From positions 14,684,501 to 14,748,500 of the forward strand of contig JAPNXP010000001.1 in the NCBI GenBank assembly GCA_028753945.1: a stretch of 64,000 nucleotides of DNA. The letters run 5' to 3'. Origin of the DNA: Hexactinellida sp. DTS-2022. Its lineage: Eukaryota > Porifera > Hexactinellida. Shown piece after piece: positions 58,676 to 64,000 of this stretch. The translations under genes were made by a program, and so were the position numbers. The notes under the pieces were generated by a model that had not been told where the DNA came from, did no database searches, and worked only from the letters and a program-made list of their open reading frames with translations. Each line of letters opens with the position of its first letter. The stretch's first letter is position 1.

Positions 58676-59911
58676 TCAGAATAGCTGAATACAATGTTCA
58701 GGGTTTCGAGACACAACTATAACTCTACCTTCTCTATCCGTAGCTATCCCAGTAGGAGAGATAAGGTCTCCTCTTCCCTCTCCTCTCTTCCCAAACTTGT
58801 GCAGCAGTTCTCCTCTGCTAGAGAATATCACAACAGAATGAGCTGAAAAGTCAGCGAATAGAATATTAAAATCTCTGTCGAGACAGAAGAAATAAGGGCT
58901 AATCACCTGATTGCCTTCTCCTCGTGTTATTGTCTTTCTAATCAGTTGATGAGAGTAGTCATAGAAATGTATGCATGGATTTCCAGCTGTCAGTACAACA
59001 ATATTCTGGGGAGTTAGCTTGATATCAAAGGGAGTGTTATTAACAGGAATGAATGAGTTGAAAGTTAAATCCAAATTCAAACATTGAATACGATGGTTAT
59101 CCACGTCACAAATGTAAATAAGATTACTTACAGGTGATACAGCTACTCCACTTGGATGATGAAATTCCAGTTCTTTATCGCCTCCTCTCCCAACTGACTG
59201 TATGTATCTACCTTCAGTAGAGTATACAGTGAGATAATGAGCTCCATACTGTGTTACATAGACTTTGTTAAGATGGATACAGATACAAGTTGGCCCATTC
59301 ATCTCGTCACTGAAGGTGAATAAGAATTCTAAAGATTCACTAAAGACTTGTACCCGATCATTACCATCATCACAAATATAAATATTATTCGTGTTAGAGT
59401 CAATAGCAATTGAATTAGGCCAATAGAACTCTCCAGGAGTTGGAGAGGTCTCCTCTCTATGTTTCCCAGCTACCATTATAGGATTTCCTTTCTCCTTGTA
59501 GTCCGCTACTGCTCTCACTCGAATCGATCCTGTCCTACTCAGTATTCCTTCTAGGTTTGTATCCCACTCCAGCTCCACTCGTCTCATCCTATCTCTAGCT
59601 GTCTCCAGACTAGCTTCTAGCTCTCTCATGCGGGCATCCAACCGTGCTATAATCTGTTGGAGAAACTCTTGATTCTCATTATCCGTAAGAGTAGCAATGT
59701 TTTGTTCTTTCGTTATTCTCAGCTGATCAATCTGTTTACCAACTCCCTCTCCCCTGTAGACATCCTCTAGCTGCTGCAGCTCTGACAGCAGTGCTGTCTC
59801 TCTCTCTCGCAGCACCTGATGAGCTCTGGCTACTCTCTCCCGTAGCTCTACTCGCACCCTCTCTATCTGTGTCAGGAATGGATTCCCTACTGGCACATTA
59901 GCACTAGCCAT
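58676..59911 (-). CDS. Coiled-coil NHL-repeat protein, copy 2 (intact, 411 residues)
   Basis: ATG at 59,911 in the same context as copy 1 (CAAGATGGCTAGTGCTAATG). Residues 1-150 form the coiled coil, 155-411 about six NHL blades (NSIAIDSNTNNIYICDDGND, GVAVSPVSNLIYICDVDNH, GIATDREGRVIVVSRNPEHC). One exon, no lesions, no RING or B-box. The overall plan is that of the C-terminal half of TRIM-NHL proteins, so it likely binds partners by the propeller without E3 activity of its own; this is inference. It is the uninterrupted version of the gene at 47,604-49,334, which shows where that gene was hit. Confidence 0.85.
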   Translation of the reverse strand: MASANVPVGNPFLTQIERVRVELRERVARAHQVLRERETALLSELQQLEDVYRGEGVGKQIDQLRITKEQNIATLTDNENQEFLQQIIARLDARMRELEASLETARDRMRRVELEWDTNLEGILSRTGSIRVRAVADYKEKGNPIMVAGKHREETSPTPGEFYWPNSIAIDSNTNNIYICDDGNDRVQVFSESLEFLFTFSDEMNGPTCICIHLNKVYVTQYGAHYLTVYSTEGRYIQSVGRGGDKELEFHHPSGVAVSPVSNLIYICDVDNHRIQCLNLDLTFNSFIPVNNTPFDIKLTPQNIVVLTAGNPCIHFYDYSHQLIRKTITRGEGNQVISPYFFCLDRDFNILFADFSAHSVVIFSSRGELLHKFGKRGEGRGDLISPTGIATDREGRVIVVSRNPEHCIQLF

Positions 59912-60076
59912 CTTGTGTAACTTGATACAAATATTAACTGAGTATTCCTCCAGTAATAAATATAAACCTACATTGGTTCAGCCAATTCGTAGACTAGTAG
60001 AAATGAGGTTGGAGTGTTTCGTCGTGACCTACCATGGATGTACTACATCTACCGAAACGAGGGATATGCTCTAGTG
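59912..60076 (-). promoter_or_regulatory. Upstream region of NHL copy 2, shared with copy 1
   Basis: Nearly the same as 49,335-49,500 up to CTCTAGTG, where the element at 60,077 begins. Confidence 0.45.
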
Positions 60077-60269
60077 CAGTGTCGGCAACCAGTGGGCCGC
60101 GACCCAATTGTGGGCCGCGAGGCTATTTTGTATGGGCCTCATGAAACTTCTGACATGTTTATATTGTGGGCCGTAAAACAAAAACACTACTCATGTAAAT
60201 TAAACCTGGGCCACATGACATTTTGTTCTTGTAAAGTGGGCCACCGAGAAACCAAGTTGCCAAACACTG
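60077..60269. mobile_element. hAT-like MITE, CAGTGTCGGCAACC ends
   Basis: CAGTGTCGGCAACC and GTTGCCAAACACTG; interior with repeated GTGGGCCGC words. A target duplication is not evident. Confidence 0.55.
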
Positions 60270-60297
60270 CTATAACACAATCGAATGTTACCAGTTA

Positions 60298-60656
60298 GGC
60301 CATATAAAATAAATAACTTGTTTATCATCCCCGTCCGTCCCTATATTTACCCCCCGTCCGGATCTATTTTATTATTATTTTATGAACATAATTGTACAGA
60401 TATTAACTATAAACTTGTGTAAAGTACTCCTAATTTAGCAATTTTTAATTAGGCTTGTATTTAGAAGATTACTTTCATTATTTGGGCATTGTCATGTGAT
60501 TTTATAATTTAATTTATATATTAATATTTATTGATTGCCATAGGGTAATGTTTTTTGCATATTAACGGAAATAAAAAATAAAAATAAAATCCCGTCCGCC
60601 GTCCGTATTTTCTGAAAAAATTCGGATGATAAACAAGTTATTTATTTTATATGGCC
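60298..60656. mobile_element. 359-bp MITE, GGCCATATAAAAT ends, TTA target
   Basis: GGCCATATAAAATAAATAAC...CATCC and its inverse over about 33 bp, flanked by TTA (60,295-60,297 and 60,657-60,659), as in PIF/Harbinger elements. Confidence 0.75.
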
Positions 60657-60659
60657 TTA

Positions 60660-62260
60660 GGTTGAATGCTACTACAAACATAAATTATCATTTCACTGAC
60701 TAAAACCGAAACCAACCAACCTACCAAACAAAATCCAACAACTTTATAATTACACCACCAAATATCTCAAAAAGGTACAAAATATACATTTAATTGCTTT
60801 ACAACACTGATTAGCACAGCCCAAATTTAGATTTTCTCTTCGCTAATTAATGTGGCATCCAAGTGGCAGATGTCACTTTTATGTTACGTCATCATAAATT
60901 TTTGAAAAAATTAATTTTATGATTGAAATGATAGAGAGTAAAGAACCATGTCTAAATCTAATATTTTTTGAAATTTGAATAGTCTTTACCCCCATTTATG
61001 CAAATTGTTCCAAATATGCCACCTGACTGTATTTGCATAGCCGAATAATTAAAATATGCCTCATCAAATAATTATGAGATAAGACCACTGTTAGTTGGAA
61101 TCTTGTTTGTTTAGAATATTGTTTGTCTTGTTTTGGATTCTGTTAGAATCTTGTTTGTCTTGTTTCGACCGCCATAACGCTACGTCAGATTTCACTCCCG
61201 TACGAATATTGTCATTATTGTCATTATTTCCAATATTACACCTGCTTTCAAAGTAAGGCCACTATTCGTAGCCAATTTTGGATAGGATTAACTTTTAACA
61301 GACTCTAAAATAGCCATAATTAGCTATTTAAAATCAGAAACTAGAACAAGAATTATTACCCAACCCATGGCCTACTATCAGTGGCGCAAACAGGGGGGGC
61401 GCGGGGGGGGCGTGCGCCCCCCCGTAAAAGTTGAAGGGGGGAAACATTAATGGTGCGGGTGTTACCGTGCCCTCTGGATAAAAAATAAATGTCAATATAA
61501 TTTAAGATAGTAAATTATACGTATAAATCATTCAAAAATGTCGTTTGTGCAATCAATTTTTTTCCTGGGGGGCAAGCCCCCCCAGGAACCATATAAAGAA
61601 TTAACTGTTAATAATCTCATTATCTCAAAGATTATCGAAGTTAGGCCTAGAAAATGTATTATCAATGAATAGGAAGTTAATAATGGTGGATAGATCAGTA
61701 CTAGCATAGTTTACAGAAAATCGATAGTTTTTGAGTTATGGCTCATTTTAAGAAATATGCATTTCCCTGGCAACCGAGGAATGTGTCAACATTCCATTTA
61801 TATTTTCGATATATTTCATTCAACGAGATATGGACATCCTCATGTTTCAATTTTGAACATTTATAACGCGTTTAACTATGTTAAAAGCAGGCTATAAAAA
61901 CACGATAATTCCCACGAAAAATAGCGATTACGTAATCAAATGGTGATATATCACAATTCTAAAGGGTGTTATATATGCCTTGATATCATGTTCTTAACTT
62001 CCTATATAATTATAATGCATTTCTCAGGTCTGTCATTACTAGCTAATGAGATAAAGATATGTCAGCTAATAATCAATGGCCTTCCATTAATCCATGGTTC
62101 AGAAATATATAGTTGGTGATCAGGCCTTTTATTACGTAGGTCACGAACCGACCTAAATATTATATTCTGGATTTTTCACAAAAGTTTCAGGACAATTTTG
62201 GCCCACGAAAACAATAAGCGCCGGGGCGCTTACTTATTCGGGGAAATGCGGTAATTTGAG
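60660..62260. other. Intergenic, no gene recognised
   Basis: G/C-run element with AGTGGCGCAAACAGGGG at 61,379-61,590, the family piece of the window's left end at 61,980-62,130 and a truncated CCCCG MITE at 62,140-62,252. Confidence 0.4.
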
Positions 62261-62580
62261 ATGATTGTGAAGTTAGCAGTGAAAAAAACAAAAAACCGTG
62301 TGCAACTTAACACCCTATAACTTAGTCATACATCATCCGATTGAGGTGCCATTTGGACTCAGATGATTTCAGCCTAGGAGGTTTCTGTCATTTTAATTAG
62401 AACAATCCCTAACACCTCTACACAAGACAGTGACATTGTTCTAATTAAAATGACAGAAACCTCCTAGGCTGAAATCATCTGAGTCCAAATGGCACCTCAA
62501 TCGGATGATGTATGACTAAGTTATAGGGTGTTAAGTTGCACATGTTTTTTTGTTTTTTTCACTGCTAACTTCACAATCAT
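62261..62580. mobile_element. 320-bp near-perfect palindromic element with 9-bp target duplication
   Basis: Arms 62,261-62,406 and 62,435-62,580 pair with equal length and very few mismatches; the loop is 28 bp. TAATTTGAG flanks both sides (62,252-62,260 and 62,581-62,589). Long inverted repeats and a 9-bp duplication fit a Mutator-like non-autonomous element. Confidence 0.88.
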
Positions 62581-62589
62581 TAATTTGAG

Positions 62590-63172
62590 AATCTAACTTT
62601 GCCGTTTTTATCCTAATGCATTTTTCTTGTTAAAAACTAACTACAGGAACAAATTATGTCATTCCTTTCACTCAAATTCTTTTCAACGTCAATGTAAGTA
62701 AATAATTATACTATTGTTATAAAACCATATGTTTTGTATTTTTTCGAAATGTATAGTTAGATTTTATCTAAGTCTTAAAAGTGCTGTTTGACGATGTACA
62801 TGTTACCCAGTAGTTTAATGACCGTTCTTGTGACTTATTTAGCTAATGTTCACAAAATCTCTACTTCAAATCTCAACTTCATAATTAGTATTAATTACCA
62901 TATATGGGTATGTATATTTGATTACGTCATCGTGGTTAAATCCGATGAGAAATCTTTCTCAAAAGTATTTTAGATGTTTCCAGCGTATTTGAAAACCTAA
63001 GTTTTGTTTATTCCAGGAAAATAGGTAATTTATTTTACGAGCAATTAGAAAGTAAACACTGGCCTGGAATTAAAATGGCAAATACTTGACTTATCTAGCC
63101 GTATAATATAGTAGGCCATGCCCAACCATTGCATATTTTGGCAAAAAGCAATCACAAATTATAGAATTTACT
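62590..63172. other. Intergenic, no gene seen
   Basis: AT-rich; GTAGGCCATGCCCAACCATTG at 63,111 is shared with position 165 of the window. Confidence 0.4.
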
Positions 63173-63176
63173 TATA

Positions 63177-63331
63177 CAGCAATCATCGGTAGCACCGATC
63201 ATCGGCGTTTGTTCTAAATAACTGGCTAGTTTCTACCGATGGTGTTTTTTATAAACATAAAAAACAATCGGTAGAAAGTTGCCAGGTTTTTTAATACAAA
63301 CGCCGATGACCGGTGATACCGATGATCGCTG
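63177..63331. mobile_element. 155-bp MITE, CAGCAATCATCGG ends
   Basis: CAGCAATCATCGGTA and TACCGATGATCGCTG, TA on both sides; inner GGCGTTTGT/ACAAACGCC also paired. Confidence 0.75.
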
Positions 63332-63685
63332 TATATGTATTAAACTCCAAATTATAAAACTTGCTCAGATAATTATTAACTATGCCGCATAAATAATGAT
63401 GGAAGAATGAAAATGAGATAATTATAATACACTTTCTAATCAGAAATGTGTGCTGCTTAATATGAATTAGTTCCATATTACATAACTAGCAGACTCTTTG
63501 GTTACCATGATGTTATGTTAGAGCTGGCACCTGGTTAAATAATGAATAATTATTCCAGGAATTATATGCTTGTGTGAGGTTAATTTCATCAAGTATAATG
63601 AACTATCGAACAAAGTATAAAGATATCCTAAATTGTAAAATAATAAATATACTGAAACAAACAAGTAATATTCAAATATACACAA

Positions 63686-64000
63686 ATGGCGACTCAAATA
63701 CCTGAGCTAATCCCAGTGCCGATCGTAGACCCCGTGTCGATGCAAATCAATGAATCTATAGACAGGTTGATACGCTCTCTCGAGCAGAGAAGGCACCAGC
63801 TGTTGACCGACTTAAGGGACAGACGGGAGGAAATGGGAGCCAATCGGGTGGCGCGACAACAAATGCAACAACAAATCGCAGAAACCCGCGCATTTTTGGA
63901 AGGCCAAATGACGCGCACAATTTGCTACATTCCTTTCAGGAGAAAATGGTCACAGATTTGGAAGCGAAAATGGCAGAAATGCAAGTGGCAGCACCACCTC
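63686..64000 (+). CDS. Start of a coiled-coil protein gene, cut by the window edge
   Basis: ATG at 63,686 opens MATQIPELIPVPIVDPVSMQ and a charged heptad-like region (SIDRLIRSLEQRRHQLLTDL, ARQQMQQQIAETRAFLEGQM). Near 63,920 the coiled-coil character jumps to another frame (LLHSFQEKMVTDLEAKMAEM), so a base seems to be missing or extra there. The layout recalls the N-terminus of the NHL proteins of this window, but sequence likeness is weak; a retroelement gag is the alternative. Confidence 0.5.
   Translation, partial: MATQIPELIPVPIVDPVSMQINESIDRLIRSLEQRRHQLLTDLRDRREEMGANRVARQQMQQQIAETRAFLEGQMTRTICYIPFRRKWSQIWKRKWQKCKWQHHL

Overview
This is AT-rich nuclear DNA of an animal, with short GT-AG introns, many non-autonomous transposons and few genes. 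A sponge (demosponge) is my best guess, from the coiled-coil plus NHL-repeat proteins and the general style of the repeats; that is inference, and no rRNA, tRNA or marker gene was seen to settle it.

Region 1-24,000 is a cluster of one small secreted-peptide gene family. Two copies can be assembled exon by exon, each with five exons: copy B (+, 9,199-13,637) and copy C (-, 19,969-21,735). Each encodes a signal peptide, a strongly acidic propiece spread over several short exons, and a strongly basic C-terminal segment that looks like an amphipathic antimicrobial or membrane-active peptide. Copy A (-, exons 1 and 2 only) and copy D (+, end of the last exon only) are remnants. Copies A and B lie head to head as arms of an imperfect palindrome of about 10 kb. 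Copies D and C lie tail to tail in a second palindrome. Upstream DNA of copy C (21,736-24,020) is a third copy of the same flank, with a partial fourth at about 25,800-26,800.

Region 27,776-35,004 (-) holds two tandem paralogues of a large protein with the order SAM - ubiquitin-like - linker - vWA - ubiquitin-conjugating E2 (UBC) - U-box. An E2 and an E3 module would sit in one chain with a Ubl and a vWA domain. Both copies have small coding lesions (one frameshift each, plus one in-frame TGA in the upstream copy) that are either assembly errors or early decay.

Region 35,005-50,900 is mostly transposable elements: a Helitron-like element with a nested palindromic element, a Merlin transposase relic, a P-element-like relic, hAT-type MITEs with exact 8-bp target duplications, and mariner-like MITEs. 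It also holds a small Maf-like bZIP reading frame and an NHL gene interrupted by a hAT MITE.

Region 51,018-64,000 holds a seven-pass membrane protein of unknown family, Ty3/gypsy relics carrying nested hAT insertions, an intact second NHL gene whose flank is shared with the first, several MITEs (one with 146-bp inverted repeats and a 9-bp target duplication), and the start of a coiled-coil gene running off the right edge.
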